Shown here piece after piece: positions 31,188 through 40,539 of a DNA stretch of 64,000 nucleotides. Positions within the stretch are counted from its first letter, which is position 1. The number at the start of each line of letters is the position of its first letter. The stretch spans positions 1,116,001 through 1,180,000 of the forward strand of contig NZ_JAUTAN010000001.1 of assembly GCF_030818655.1 (NCBI RefSeq), written 5' to 3'. Both the position numbers and the translations under genes were made by a program. The DNA comes from Nocardioides zeae (GTDB lineage: Bacteria; Actinomycetota; Actinomycetes; Propionibacteriales; Nocardioidaceae). The notes beneath the pieces were generated by a model. It saw only the letters and a program-made list of their open reading frames with translations. It made no database searches and was not told the origin of the DNA.

Positions 31188-32583
31188 CGTGCGGGTGCGG
31201 CCGCAGCTGCACGGGCGCGATCTCGTTCTCGCGCTTGTAGGACACCCACGTCTCGATGAGGTCGGGGGTGAACACGCCGCCCTGCGTCAGGTACTCGTTG
31301 TCGGCCTCGAGCGCGTCGAGCACGGCACCGAGGGACGTGGGGACCTGGTCGATCTCGGCCATCTCGTCCGGCGGCAGCTCGTAGATGTCCTTGTCGATCG
31401 GCGCAGCCGGCTCGATCTTGTTCTTGACGCCGTCGAGGCCCGCGAGCATGAGCGCGGAGAACGCCAGGTAGGGGTTCGCCGACGGGTCGGGGAAGCGGGT
31501 CTCGATGCGCTTCGCCTTGGGGTTCGAGCCCGTGATCGGGATGCGGACCGAGGCGGAGCGGTTGCGCGAGGAGTAGACGAGCGAGATCGGCGCCTCGTAG
31601 CCCGGGACCAGGCGGTGGTAGGAGTTCACCGTCGGGTTCGTGAAGGCCAGCAGCGAGGGGGCGTGCTTCAGGATGCCGCCGATGTACCAGCGCGCCATGT
31701 CCGAGAGGCCGCCGTACCCGGCCTCGTCGTAGAACAGCGGCGAGCCGTCCTTCCACAGCGACTGGTGCACGTGCATGCCCGAGCCGTTGTCTCCGAAGAT
31801 GGGCTTCGGCATGAAGGTGACGGACTTGCCCTGCTGCCACGCGGTGTTCTTGATGAGGTACTTGAACTTCATCACGTCGTCCGCGGCCTTGAGCAGCGTG
31901 TCGAAGCGGTAGTTGATCTCCGCCTGGCCGGCGGTGCCGACCTCGTGGTGGGCCCGCTCGACCTGGAGGCCGCAGGCCTCGAGGTTCTTGACCATGTCGG
32001 CGCGCAGGTCGCTGTAGTGGTCGTAGGGCTCGACGGGGAAGTAGCCGCCCTTGAGGCGGGTCTTGTAGCCGAGGTTGTCCTCGCCGTCCTTGCCGGAGTT
32101 CCACCAGCCCTCGACGGAGTCGATGTGGTAGTAGCCCTCGTTGACGCCCGTCGAGTAGCGGACGTTGTCGAAGATGTAGAACTCGGCCTCGGGGGCGAAG
32201 AACGCCGTGTCGGCGATGCCCGTGGTCTCGAGGTAGGCCAGCGCCTTCTTGGCGATGTTGCGCGGGTCGCGCGAGTAGGCCTCGCCCGTGATCGGGTCGT
32301 GGATGAAGAAGTTGATGTTGAGCGTCTTGGCCTTGCGGAACGGGTCGATGTACGCCGTCGTCGGGTCCGGGAAGAGGGACATGTCCGACTCGTTGATGGC
32401 CTGGAAGCCACGGATCGACGAGCCGTCGAAGCCCAGGCCGTCGTCGAAGACCGACTGGTCGAACGACGACACGGGAACCGTGAAGTGCTGCATGATGCCG
32501 GGCAGGTCACAGAAGCGGACGTCGACCATCTCGACGCCCTCGTCCTTGATGTACTTCAGCAGCTCTTCGCTGTTGGCGAACAT
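31162..32583 (-). CDS. glnA: Glutamine synthetase type I (adenylylation-regulated)
   Basis: The 473-aa enzyme makes glutamine from glutamate, ammonia and ATP as a dodecamer. Visible signatures include [10 protein letters not shown], the metal-site [12 protein letters not shown], the active-site segment [15 protein letters not shown], and the ATP-site [14 protein letters not shown]. The adenylylation loop is DIYELPPDE with Tyr401, so activity should be controlled by a GlnE-type adenylyltransferase. The ATG at 32583 has GGAGG 4 nt upstream. The C-terminus (ELYYDI) is supplied by the prophage attachment core. Transcription is probably controlled by GlnR through the sites at 32689-32726. Confidence 0.98.
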   Translation of the reverse strand: MFANSEELLKYIKDEGVEMVDVRFCDLPGIMQHFTVPVSSFDQSVFDDGLGFDGSSIRGFQAINESDMSLFPDPTTAYIDPFRKAKTLNINFFIHDPITGEAYSRDPRNIAKKALAYLETTGIADTAFFAPEAEFYIFDNVRYSTGVNEGYYHIDSVEGWWNSGKDGEDNLGYKTRLKGGYFPVEPYDHYSDLRADMVKNLEACGLQVERAHHEVGTAGQAEINYRFDTLLKAADDVMKFKYLIKNTAWQQGKSVTFMPKPIFGDNGSGMHVHQSLWKDGSPLFYDEAGYGGLSDMARWYIGGILKHAPSLLAFTNPTVNSYHRLVPGYEAPISLVYSSRNRSASVRIPITGSNPKAKRIETRFPDPSANPYLAFSALMLAGLDGVKNKIEPAAPIDKDIYELPPDEMAEIDQVPTSLGAVLDALEADNEYLTQGGVFTPDLIETWVSYKRENEIAPVQLRPHPHEFELYYDI

Positions 32584-32688
32584 TCGTCCTCCTACGCGGC
32601 ACGCCGGTGGGCGTGGCGCTCGTGGTACGGGTGAGTCGACAGGCGCAGCCTTGCACCCGGCGATTGCGACGCAACGTATGCACGGGCA

Positions 32689-32726
32689 GTTTCGCTCCGA
32701 TATCCCGATTGTTTCAGCCGTGTTAC
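32689..32726 (-). promoter_or_regulatory. Four-site GlnR operator upstream of glnA
   Basis: Read on the glnA strand the order is GTAAC-n6-GAAAC-n6-GATAT-n6-GAAAC with exact 6-nt spacers. This fits the two a/b half-site pairs of the actinobacterial GlnR consensus (gTnAC-n6-GaAAC, twice). It lies 106 nt before the glnA start codon, a usual activator position. Confidence 0.85.
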
Positions 32727-32829
32727 AGGTTGGGGTGGGCGGGGTGAAGAGCCCCGCCGATCGCGCGCGTGCCGCACGCGGCGTACGCCGGTGGGTCGCC
32801 CGGATGACGCTCCGGTGACACGGCCTCGA

Positions 32830-32835
32830 TAGCCT
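32830..32835 (+). promoter_or_regulatory. -10 element for a leaderless transcript
   Basis: TAGCCT, 6 nt before the GTG at 32842 of the RDD gene. Confidence 0.5.
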
Positions 32836-32841
32836 GCGCCC

Positions 32842-33282
32842 GTGGCCAGCACCGACCGTCAGACCGCCTCCTGGGCGCGCCGCATGGGCGCGCTGCTCGT
32901 CGACTGGTTCGCCTGCATGCTCGTCGTCATCGCCTTCGTGGGCCCGGCCCGCTACTTCCCGGCCACGGCCGAGGACGCCGCCGGCGTCAACCCGTCCCTG
33001 CTCACCCTGGGCCTGCTCGTGCTGGAGTCGACGGTGCTGACCTGCCTGGCGGGCGGCTCGTTCGGCAAGCTGGTCACGCGTCTGCGGGTCGTGCGGTACG
33101 ACGGCCACCCCGGCCCCATCGACCCCATCCGTGCCTTCGGCCGGTCGTTCCTCGTCGCCCTAGTGATCCCGCCGCTGGTGTTCCGCCCCGACGGCCGCGG
33201 CCTCCACGACATCGTCGCCGGCACCATGACGGTCCCGCTCGCCCCGCGCCGCGGCGGCGGCGCACCCCAGCCGCGCGGCTGA
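32842..33282 (+). CDS. RDD-family membrane protein
   Basis: The 146-aa protein has the RDD pattern: [20 protein letters not shown] (R and D in the first helix), a second helix [35 protein letters not shown], and a third helix in [14 protein letters not shown] ending [16 protein letters not shown] proteins are small transporters or membrane factors of unclear substrate. Its place next to glnA is conserved in actinobacteria (Rv2219A next to glnA1 in M. tuberculosis). Confidence 0.9.
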   Translation: MASTDRQTASWARRMGALLVDWFACMLVVIAFVGPARYFPATAEDAAGVNPSLLTLGLLVLESTVLTCLAGGSFGKLVTRLRVVRYDGHPGPIDPIRAFGRSFLVALVIPPLVFRPDGRGLHDIVAGTMTVPLAPRRGGGAPQPRG

Positions 33283-33333
33283 GCGGCACCTGACCCGCGC
33301 CGTACGGCGGCAGGTTGTGCCACCATCGACGTC

Positions 33334-34176
33334 ATGACCCGTCGCAGCGCCACCCTCCGCCGCACCGTCGCGGCCCTCGCCCTGTCCGCCACCGCGGTGA
33401 CCGGCCTGGTCGCGTGCGGCAACGACGACGCACCGAAGCCGGCCGCAGCGCCTGGCGGGAGCCCGACGGCCACCACCGGCCCCGTCGACGCGGCCGAGCT
33501 GGCGTCGGCGATGACGGCGGCGTACGCGGACGTCACCTCCGCCCGGGTCGCCTTCGACGTCGAGGGCGTCGCCGGCGGCGAGGTCGGCGGGGAGGGCGTC
33601 GTGTCCTACGACGCCGAGGCCGGGACCGGCCCGGCCGTCGGCCTGACCATCGACGCGATGGGCCAGAGCATCGAGCTCCGGGTCGTGGACGGCGTCGTCT
33701 ACCTCGGCGGTCCGCTCGCGGCGATGCTCGGTGGCGGCAGTCCCTGGGTCGGTCTCGACCTCAGCACCGTCGACCTGTCGAGCCTCGGCGTCGACCCCGG
33801 CCAGCTGGCGGGCGCGTTCGACCCGCAGCAGCTCGTGGCGGCCCTCGGCTCCGCCGCCGACGTCGAGCGGGACGGCGAGGAGACGGTCGACGGCGAGACC
33901 CTGGAGCGCTACACCGTCACGGTCGACCCCAGCGCGCTCGCAGAGCTCGTGCCCGACGCGGGCGCAGCGCTGCCGACGGAGCCCGTCGAGCTGACGGCAC
34001 TGCTCGACGACGCCGACCGCCTCCGCCAGCTCACGACGGACCTCCCGCTCCCGACGGGGGAGACGGCCTCGCTCACGCTGCGGTTGTGGGACTACGGCAC
34101 CGACGCCACCGTCGAGGCGCCGCCCGCCGCGGACGTCACGCTCCTCGACGGCATCCCGGGATTCACGACTTCGTGA
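33334..34176 (+). CDS. LppX/LprG-like lipoprotein (first of a tandem pair)
   Basis: The 280-aa lipoprotein has a signal peptide with lipobox LVAC and acylated Cys28, a short linker, then a domain of strands typical of LppX/LprAFG carriers (VAFDVEGVAGGEVGGEGVVS, VVDGVVYLGG, YTVTVDPSAL). Such proteins carry lipids in a hydrophobic cavity outside the membrane in mycobacteria; the function here is unknown. It is followed after 100 nt by a paralogue with the same layout. Neither is part of the conserved glnA-lipA order I know, so the pair looks like a local addition. Confidence 0.75.
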   Translation: MTRRSATLRRTVAALALSATAVTGLVACGNDDAPKPAAAPGGSPTATTGPVDAAELASAMTAAYADVTSARVAFDVEGVAGGEVGGEGVVSYDAEAGTGPAVGLTIDAMGQSIELRVVDGVVYLGGPLAAMLGGGSPWVGLDLSTVDLSSLGVDPGQLAGAFDPQQLVAALGSAADVERDGEETVDGETLERYTVTVDPSALAELVPDAGAALPTEPVELTALLDDADRLRQLTTDLPLPTGETASLTLRLWDYGTDATVEAPPAADVTLLDGIPGFTTS

Positions 34177-34218
34177 ACCACTCCGTTTGAGGCGTCGCCG
34201 CGGGGGCAGGGTGCCGGC

Positions 34219-34232
34219 GGCTCCGCGGAGCC
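34219..34232. terminator. Palindrome between the tandem lipoprotein genes
   Basis: GGCTCCGCGGAGCC is self-complementary and lies 43 nt after the first lipoprotein stop. It may attenuate read-through into the second gene; no T-run follows. Confidence 0.35.
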
Positions 34233-34276
34233 ACCCACCCCGAGCAGCACCCCGAGAAGCGACCCCGGAAGGAACC

Positions 34277-35167
34277 ATGACGCGCCTCAACGTACGCCGC
34301 GCCATCGCCGCCACCTCCCTGAGCGTCCTGGCCGTGACCGGCCTCGCCGCCTGCGGCTCCGACGACGACTCGAGCAGCAACGACGACAGCTCGTCGAGCT
34401 CGAACAGCTCCGACGACGGGGGGTCGGGTGACGAGGGCTCCGACGACGGCACCGTCGAGGGCTCGTCGTTCGACGTCGAGGAGGGCGAGGAGGTCGACCC
34501 GGCCGAGTTCGCGTCGTTCTACCTCGACGCCTCCACCGCCGGCGAGACCGCGGCGATCGAGCAGTCGACCACCATCGACGGCGCGACGACGACGATGAGC
34601 GGCGAGCAGGTGCTCGACCTCGAGAACCCCGAGCTCCGTCTCACCGGTGACTTCGGCGCCGGGGAGGGCGAGCTCGTCATCATCGACGGCACGATGTACC
34701 TGCCGATCGCCGAGGGCGGCCAGCAGGTCTCCCTGCCCATCGACGACCCGAGCAACCCGCTCGCCCAGGCCTTCGCGCTGCTCGGCTCGCCCGACAAGAA
34801 CGAGCAGATCCTCGCCGAGGCGTCGACGTCGGTCACCTACACCGGCGTCGAGGAGGTCGACGGTGTCTCGACGGAGACGTACGACGTCGTGCTCGACCCG
34901 GCCGTGATGTTCGACATCCTGGGCTACGGCGACCTCAGCGCCACCGGTGCGGTGCCCGAGGAGATCACCCAGTCCGTCGCCATCGACGCCGAGGGTCGGG
35001 TCGTCGAGCTCGCGCAGCTCAGCCCCGCCACCGAGGTGGCGCCCGAGACGGAGACGGTGCAGTCGTGGTCCGACTTTGGCCGCGACGTCACCATCGAGGC
35101 GCCCACCGACGCCATCCCCTACGAGGAGTTCGTCAGCTCCATGGGCGGCGCCGCCACGGACAGCTGA
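34277..35167 (+). CDS. LppX/LprG-like lipoprotein (second of a tandem pair)
   Basis: The 296-aa lipoprotein has lipobox LAAC with Cys26 and then a long Ser/Asp/Gly linker of about 50 residues (SSSNDDSSSSSNSSDD). The carrier-like domain that follows shares the sister gene's order: YLDASTAGETAAIEQST, LVIIDGTMYLP, ETYDVVLDPAVMF, and a final WSDFGRDVTIEAP. The ATG at 34277 follows GGAAGGAACC. The shared C-terminal WxDxGxDxTxEAP signature shows that the pair arose by duplication. Product is expected on the outer face of the membrane. Confidence 0.78.
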   Translation: MTRLNVRRAIAATSLSVLAVTGLAACGSDDDSSSNDDSSSSSNSSDDGGSGDEGSDDGTVEGSSFDVEEGEEVDPAEFASFYLDASTAGETAAIEQSTTIDGATTTMSGEQVLDLENPELRLTGDFGAGEGELVIIDGTMYLPIAEGGQQVSLPIDDPSNPLAQAFALLGSPDKNEQILAEASTSVTYTGVEEVDGVSTETYDVVLDPAVMFDILGYGDLSATGAVPEEITQSVAIDAEGRVVELAQLSPATEVAPETETVQSWSDFGRDVTIEAPTDAIPYEEFVSSMGGAATDS

Positions 35168-35182
35168 TCCACGACCTGCACC

Positions 35183-35225
35183 ACGACGACGCCCCCGGTT
35201 CCGCTGGAACCGGGGGCGTCGTCGT
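35183..35225. terminator. Strong bidirectional terminator
   Basis: A perfect 20-bp stem with a 3-nt GCT loop; inner arm CCCCCGGTTCC pairs with GGAACCGGGGG. It lies between the lipoprotein gene and the convergent DUF4191 gene and serves both strands. Confidence 0.85.
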
Positions 35226-35253
35226 ACGCGGGGGTCGTGGGGGAGGGCGGGGC

Positions 35254-35964
35254 TCAGCGGCCGCGCATGTTCTGGCGCATGCCCTTCATGTTCGTCGGCA
35301 GCGGGCCCTTGGGGAGCGGCACCTTGCCGCGCTGCGCGTCGAGCGCCTTGAGGCGGTTGATGGTGTCGGTGATCTCGGGGCCCTTGATCTTCTTGGGCAG
35401 CTTCTGGACCTTGCGGACCAGCTTCGGGAGCGGGACCTGGTCGTCGCCGCGACCGACGACGATCTCCGTGACGGGCACGTCGGTGACGACGCGCTCGTGC
35501 TTGCGGCGCTCGCCGGCCAGCAGCGGCTTGAGGCGGTTGGCGTTGCCCTCGCCGATGAGCACGATGCCCGGCTTGCCCACGGCGCGGTGGACGACGTCCT
35601 GCTGCTTGTTGAAGGCGACGACGGGCGACGTCTCCCAGCCGCGGCGCAGCATCTGGAGCGCGGCCGCGGCGGCGCCCTGCTGGCCCTCGAGCTGGTTGTA
35701 CATCGACGTCTGGGCGCGGCGCCCGAACACGATGAGCGTCGCCAGGGTGCCGACCAGCAGCGCGGTGACGACGCTGAGGATGGTCGAGAGGATGCCGTCG
35801 CCCGGCAGGAGCGTGAAGACCAGGAAGCCGAGCGCCGCGAAGACGACGAAGACGCCCACGAGGATCAGGCCGATCCGCGGGTCGCCCTTCTTGGCCATCC
35901 GGTAGGTCTCGGCGATCTGCTGCCGACGCTTCTTCGGGGCCGGGGCGGGCTGCTTGCTCGACAT
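35254..35964 (-). CDS. DUF4191 membrane protein
   Basis: The 236-aa protein has a basic N-terminus (KKRRQQIAETYRMAKKGDPR), two adjacent membrane helices (IGLILVGVFVVFAALGFLVF and ILSVVTALLVGTLATLIVFG), and a cytoplasmic domain with MLRRGWETSPVVAFNKQQDV, GVPGI-like IVLIGEG and a basic end. This is the actinobacterial DUF4191 family that sits next to lipA (Rv2219 in M. tuberculosis). The ATG at 35964 begins the family-typical basic head. It is probably the last gene of the lipA transcript. Function unknown. Confidence 0.9.
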   Translation of the reverse strand: MSSKQPAPAPKKRRQQIAETYRMAKKGDPRIGLILVGVFVVFAALGFLVFTLLPGDGILSTILSVVTALLVGTLATLIVFGRRAQTSMYNQLEGQQGAAAAALQMLRRGWETSPVVAFNKQQDVVHRAVGKPGIVLIGEGNANRLKPLLAGERRKHERVVTDVPVTEIVVGRGDDQVPLPKLVRKVQKLPKKIKGPEITDTINRLKALDAQRGKVPLPKGPLPTNMKGMRQNMRGR

Positions 35965-36046
35965 GCGCTCAGGTGCCTTCTTCACGTTCGCCGGACCGGG
36001 GTCCGGTGCTGAGGACGGGGGGTGACGGACTGGTCCGTGGAGCGGG

Positions 36047-37009
36047 TCAGACCGTCGCGATGGCCGGTCCGACCGGCTGGGCGGCCCGGGCCTCGACGGC
36101 CTGACGGTACAGCCGACCGGCGCGGTAGGACGAACGGACCAGGGGGCCGGACAGGGCGCCGGCGAAACCGATCTCCATGGCCTCCTCCTGCAGCTCGACG
36201 AACTCCTGCGGCTTGACCCAGCGCTCGACGGGGTGGTGGCGCAGGGAGGGACGCAGGTACTGCGTGATGGTGATGAGGTCGCAGCCGGCCTCGTGGAGGT
36301 CGCGCAGCGCCTCCGAGATCTCCTCGCGCGTCTCGCCCATGCCGAGGATGAGGTTGGACTTGGTGACCAGCCCGGCCGCGCGGGCCTGGGTGAGGACGTC
36401 GAGGGAGCGCTCGTAGCGGAACGCGGGGCGTATGCGCTTGAAGATGCGCGGGACCGTCTCCAGGTTGTGGGCGAGCACCTCGGGGCGGGAGTCGAAGACC
36501 TCGGCCAGCAGGTCGGGCTTGCCGTTGAAGTCGGGGATGAGGTTCTCCACGCCGGTGCCCGGGTTGAGCTCGTGGATGGCGCGGACCGTCTCGGCGTAGA
36601 GCCAGGCACCGCCGTCGGTGAGGTCGTCGCGGGCCACGCCGGTGATGGTGGCGTAGCGCAGCTGCATCTTCTCGACGGACTCGGCGACCCGGCGGGGCTC
36701 GTCACGGTCGAGCGGCTGGGGCTTGCCGGTGTCGATCTGGCAGAAGTCGCAGCGGCGGGTGCACTGGTCGCCGCCGATGAGGAACGTGGCCTCGCGGTCC
36801 TCCCAGCACTCGAAGATGTTGGGACAGCCCGCCTCCTGGCAGACCGTGTGGAGACCTTCGGACTTCACGAGGTGCTGGAGCGCCTTGTACTCCGGGCCCA
36901 TCTTCGCGCGGGTCTTGATCCACTCGGGCTTCCGCTCGATCGGGGTCTCCGAGTTGCGGATCTCCAGGCGGAGGAGCTTGCGGCCGTCAGCTGTTGGCAT
37001 CTGGGTCAC
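36047..37009 (-). CDS. lipA: Lipoyl synthase
   Basis: The 320-aa radical-SAM enzyme inserts two sulfurs into octanoyl-E2 or octanoyl-H protein. Auxiliary cluster cysteines C57, C62 and C68 ([12 protein letters not shown]) and radical-SAM cysteines C83, C87 and C90 (CTRRCDFC) are all present, as is the C-terminal RSSY motif with the serine ligand. The start may be GTG 37009 or ATG 37000. lipB is not adjacent: an ABC transporter pair lies between them. Its substrates in this window are the E2 lipoyl domains encoded at 41509-43358. Confidence 0.97.
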   Translation of the reverse strand: MTQMPTADGRKLLRLEIRNSETPIERKPEWIKTRAKMGPEYKALQHLVKSEGLHTVCQEAGCPNIFECWEDREATFLIGGDQCTRRCDFCQIDTGKPQPLDRDEPRRVAESVEKMQLRYATITGVARDDLTDGGAWLYAETVRAIHELNPGTGVENLIPDFNGKPDLLAEVFDSRPEVLAHNLETVPRIFKRIRPAFRYERSLDVLTQARAAGLVTKSNLILGMGETREEISEALRDLHEAGCDLITITQYLRPSLRHHPVERWVKPQEFVELQEEAMEIGFAGALSGPLVRSSYRAGRLYRQAVEARAAQPVGPAIATV

Positions 37010-37041
37010 GGATCCACTCTACGCCCGTGCGGCCAGCCTGC

Positions 37042-38049
37042 TCACGGGACGTCACGACGGCGGAACGAGGCGATCGAGAGGGCCACGAGGAGGGCGACGA
37101 GGACCGCGACGTAGAGGACCGCCTCGGGGCGCTCCAGGGTCCGCGCACAGGGGTCGCCCGAGAACACCAGCTCGCCCGCACCGCCGTCGGAGGAGCAGTC
37201 GTCGACGTAGTACTCGATCTCGCCCGCGACCACCGCCACCGCGTTCGTCGGCAGCGTCCAACGGATCGCCGACGCCCCGAACACGGCGAGGAGGATCGTC
37301 GAGCCCACGCTCACCGCGAACACGATGCCCAGCGTGACGACCGTGGAGCGGAGCAGCATCGTCAGCGCGTGCGCGGCCAGCGTGGCCGCGACGAGCAGCA
37401 CGACGGTCCAGACCGACGAGACGAGCACGCGGCCCCACGTCTCCGACGACGTGGCGATGTCCCGGCTCGCGGCGGTCACCGCGACCATCGTCCAGAACAG
37501 CGCGAGCGCCACCGTCGCCAGCCCCGCGGCCACGATGCCGCCGGCGACCGCCTTGGCGACCCACACGCGCGTGCGCCGCGGCTCCACCAGCAGCTGCACC
37601 GACAGCGAGCCCGACGCCCAGTCGGCGCCCACGAAGGTCGTGCCGAGCAGCACCACGACCAGCAGCAGGACGACCGCGACGGCCACCGCCGCGTCGGTGC
37701 GGGTGGTCTCGACGTCGAGGGCGCTGCGGTAGAGGTAGCTGTCGGCCGTGTACCACTCCGGGTCCGCCATGCCCTCGGCGCAGAGCTGCCGCGCCTCGTC
37801 GCTGCCCGGCTCCCCGCCGTAGCCGTACTCCTGCGGGGCCTCCGCGCAGTCGTCGACCGATGCGAGCGCGGCCTCGTAGTCCCGCTCCGCCTGCTGCTCG
37901 GCCCACGCCCGCTCGCTGTCGGAGACCGGCCGGGTGCTCCAGAGCTGGCTCGCCGCGACGAGCACCGGCACGACGAGGCCGACGAGCACGAGCACCAGCA
38001 CGGCACGCCGCTTGCGCAGCCGGGTCAGCTCGACCCCCACCAGCCGCAT
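37042..38049 (-). CDS. ABC-2 type transporter permease
   Basis: The 335-aa protein has about six hydrophobic segments: an N-terminal AVLVLVLVGLVVPVLVAA, then after an external loop of about 90 residues with several cysteines the helices AVAVVLLLVVVLLGTTFVGA, GGIVAAGLATVALALFW, VWTVVLLVAATLAAHAL, GIVFAVSVGSTILLAVF and a final VLYVAVLVALLVALS. GADWASGSLSVQLLVEPRR is the ABC-2 permease motif. Its ATG overlaps the ATPase stop (ATGA). The cysteine-containing loop is unusual. It probably exports a small molecule or peptide. Confidence 0.85.
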   Translation of the reverse strand: MRLVGVELTRLRKRRAVLVLVLVGLVVPVLVAASQLWSTRPVSDSERAWAEQQAERDYEAALASVDDCAEAPQEYGYGGEPGSDEARQLCAEGMADPEWYTADSYLYRSALDVETTRTDAAVAVAVVLLLVVVLLGTTFVGADWASGSLSVQLLVEPRRTRVWVAKAVAGGIVAAGLATVALALFWTMVAVTAASRDIATSSETWGRVLVSSVWTVVLLVAATLAAHALTMLLRSTVVTLGIVFAVSVGSTILLAVFGASAIRWTLPTNAVAVVAGEIEYYVDDCSSDGGAGELVFSGDPCARTLERPEAVLYVAVLVALLVALSIASFRRRDVP

Positions 38050-38975
38050 CACGCCGCACCGCCCGGCACCGTGGGCTCCGCCGACGTGAGCTGGAGGAAG
38101 ACGGACTCGAGGTCGCGGCGTACCGGCGTCAGCTCCCGGGGCCACAGGTCGTGGCCCGCGAGCGCACGGGCCACCTCCTCCGGCTCGCGGTCGCCGAGGT
38201 CGAGCGTCAGGTGGTCGGCCTCGCGGTGCACGACGATCCCGGCGTCCTCGAGCACGCCCGCGGCGCGCTCGGGCTGGGCGACGACGAGCCGGTACGTCGT
38301 GCCGCCGGCCACCAGCTCGTCCACCCGGCCCTCGGCCAGCAGGCGGCCGCGGCCGATGATGCTCACCGAGTCGCAGACCTGCTGCACCTCGGCCAGGATG
38401 TGGGAGCTGACCAGCACGGTGACGCCCTGGGCGCCGAGCGCGCGGATCATCTCGCGGATGTCCCGGATGCCCGCCGGGTCGAGGCCGTTCGTCGGCTCGT
38501 CGAGGATGAGCAGCTCGGGGTCCTTGAGCAGGGTCGCCGCGATGGCCAGGCGCTGCTTCATGCCGAGCGAGTAGGTGCGGTAGCGGTCGTCCTCGCGGCC
38601 CGACAGCCCCACCTGGTGCAGCGCCGCGTCGACCCGCTTCCGGTCGATGCCCCCGGCACGGGCGAGCAGCTCGAGGTTGGTGCGGGCCGAGAAGGTCGGG
38701 GTGAACTTCGGCGACTCGACCACCGCGCCGACGCGACCCATCACCTCCGGGAGCCGCTCGGGCACCGGCTCACCGAGCAGCCGCATCGTGCCGCCGGTCG
38801 CCCGGGCCAGCCCGAGGAGCATGCGGATCGTCGTCGTCTTGCCCGAGCCGTTGGGCCCCAGGAACCCGTGCACGCCGCCCCGCGGCACCGACAGGTCCAG
38901 CCCGTCCACCGCCGTGCGGCCGTGGCTGCCGAAGTCCTTGCGCAGCCCGCGCGCCTCCACCACCAGGTCACTCAT
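38049..38975 (-). CDS. ABC transporter ATP-binding protein
   Basis: The 308-aa ATPase carries Walker A GPNGSGKTT, the Q-loop region ESPKF, signature YSLGMKQR, Walker B LLILDEPTNGLDP and the H-loop SSHIL, as in DrrA/CcmA-type exporters. The C-terminal 80 residues form the extra domain common in this class. ATG 38975 has GGGGGA 5 nt before it. It precedes the permease in an ATGA overlap. The pair sits between lipB and lipA, where actinobacteria usually have none, so it is a lineage-specific insertion. Confidence 0.92.
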   Translation of the reverse strand: MSDLVVEARGLRKDFGSHGRTAVDGLDLSVPRGGVHGFLGPNGSGKTTTIRMLLGLARATGGTMRLLGEPVPERLPEVMGRVGAVVESPKFTPTFSARTNLELLARAGGIDRKRVDAALHQVGLSGREDDRYRTYSLGMKQRLAIAATLLKDPELLILDEPTNGLDPAGIRDIREMIRALGAQGVTVLVSSHILAEVQQVCDSVSIIGRGRLLAEGRVDELVAGGTTYRLVVAQPERAAGVLEDAGIVVHREADHLTLDLGDREPEEVARALAGHDLWPRELTPVRRDLESVFLQLTSAEPTVPGGAA

Positions 38976-39060
38976 CGTCGTCCCCCATGCGCGCAGCATG
39001 GAGCACGGCCGCCGGTACGACGCGCGCGACGCGCCGAACGGGTGAGGCGGTCCAGACGGG

Positions 39061-39804
39061 TCAGCGGCCGGGCGTGACCAGGGCGATGCGCGGCGGCTCG
39101 GGACGCGCCTCGTAGTCCGGGGTCGCGTCGTACGGCGCCCAGGCGAGCAGGTCGCGGAGGTGGTGCTCGACGAGGGGGAGCACGTCGGCGATGGTGACGT
39201 CGCGGCCCAGCTCGGCGGACAGCGACGTCACGCCGGCGTCGGCGATGCCGCAGGGGGTGAACCGGGCGTACCACCCCAGGTCCACGTCGCAGTTGAGCGA
39301 GAAGCCGTGCATCGTCACGCCGCGCGAGACGCGGATGCCGATGGCCGCGATCTTGCGCTCGGGCCCGCGGTCGTCGGCCCGGAGCCAGACGCCGCTGCGT
39401 CCCGGCACACGGGCGGTGGTGACGCCCAGGTCGCGGCAGACGCGGATGAGCGCCTCCTCGACCCGCCGCACGTAGTCGACGACCAGCACGTGGTCGGGCA
39501 GGCGCACGATCGGGTATCCCACCAGCTGGCCCGGACCGTGGAAGGTGATCTTGCCGCCGCGGTCGACGTCGATGACGTCGGCCCCACCCGGGTCGAGGGG
39601 CTTCTCGTGGTCGTCCGTGCGCTTGCCGCAGGTGAACACCGGCGGGTGCTGGAGCAGGAGGACGGTGCCGTGCGGCGTGCCGTCGGCCGGCGCCGGGGCG
39701 TCGACCACGGCGGCGTGCACCTCGCGCTGCAGGTCCCAGGCCGCCCGGTACTCCACCCCCGCCGCACCCTCGTCGAGACCGTGCGTCCGCATCTCCAGCG
39801 CCAT
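39061..39804 (-). CDS. lipB: Octanoyl-[acyl carrier protein]:protein N-octanoyltransferase
   Basis: The 247-aa enzyme transfers octanoate from ACP to lipoyl-domain lysines, before LipA acts. The family signature [18 protein letters not shown] is complete. The catalytic lysine is in [11 protein letters not shown] and the nucleophilic Cys in ARFTPCGI. The ATG at 39804 or the internal Met5 are both possible starts. It is on the same strand as the ABC pair and lipA; 85 nt separates it from the ATPase gene. Confidence 0.96.
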   Translation of the reverse strand: MALEMRTHGLDEGAAGVEYRAAWDLQREVHAAVVDAPAPADGTPHGTVLLLQHPPVFTCGKRTDDHEKPLDPGGADVIDVDRGGKITFHGPGQLVGYPIVRLPDHVLVVDYVRRVEEALIRVCRDLGVTTARVPGRSGVWLRADDRGPERKIAAIGIRVSRGVTMHGFSLNCDVDLGWYARFTPCGIADAGVTSLSAELGRDVTIADVLPLVEHHLRDLLAWAPYDATPDYEARPEPPRIALVTPGR

Positions 39805-39867
39805 GCCGGCGAGCCTACTCCCGCGCGGCTCCGCACCTCCGCGCGGAGCAGGGCCTGAGCAGGGCCT

Positions 39868-40539
39868 GTGGATGACGGCCGACGCCCGTCGCCGATCTCC
39901 GGCACCGTGGGGGTCGTGCGAGTGCGGCGACCATCGGCGAGCGGGTGCCACCGGGCGACCCGTCGGGCGGGTGCGGGGGTCCCGCGCGGTCTGCTGGTCG
40001 CCGCGCTCGCGCTCGTCGTGGGGCCGGTGGTGGCGGGCGTGGCGCTCGCCCTCGCGAGCACGGGCGGGGCGACGGTGGGGGTGCGCCCCGCCGGTCCCGA
40101 GGCCGCGGCTCAGACCGCAGCTCAGGCCGCGGCTCGAACGGTGGTGGAGGGCTGGGACGCGCGTCGCGCGGCGGCGTACGCGGCAGGTGACGTCGCGGCG
40201 CTCGGTCGGCTCTACCCGGCCGGCTCGGCGCTGGGGGAGGAGGACGTGGGCGTGCTGGCGGCGTACGTCGCGCGCGGGCTCACCGTCCACGGCCTGCGGT
40301 TCGCGGTGCTCGACCTGACGGTCGAGGTGGCGGAGCCCGACCGCGTCGTCGTGGTGGTGACGGACCGGATGACCCGGGCTGAGGTACGCCGCGGTGACGG
40401 CACCCCGGTGGCCCTGCTGCCCGCTCGCGGGGAGGCGCAGCGTCGGCTGGTGCTCGAGCGCCGGGACGGCGCGTGGTCGCTGGTGTCGTCCGGGCCCCGC
40501 GGCCCGGGCGTCACGCCGTCGGAGCCAGCGCCGCCGTGA
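39868..40539 (+). CDS. Membrane-anchored protein of unknown function
   Basis: The 223-aa product has a basic head, one hydrophobic helix ([20 protein letters not shown] near residues 42-61), and an external domain with [20 protein letters not shown] and strands ending [18 protein letters not shown]. The pattern resembles NTF2-like or DUF4440-type accessory domains of actinobacteria. The GTG start at 39868 is uncertain; a GTG near 39913 would still include the helix. Its 3' end overlaps the convergent TIGR01777 gene by 29 nt. Confidence 0.65.
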   Translation: MDDGRRPSPISGTVGVVRVRRPSASGCHRATRRAGAGVPRGLLVAALALVVGPVVAGVALALASTGGATVGVRPAGPEAAAQTAAQAAARTVVEGWDARRAAAYAAGDVAALGRLYPAGSALGEEDVGVLAAYVARGLTVHGLRFAVLDLTVEVAEPDRVVVVVTDRMTRAEVRRGDGTPVALLPARGEAQRRLVLERRDGAWSLVSSGPRGPGVTPSEPAPP

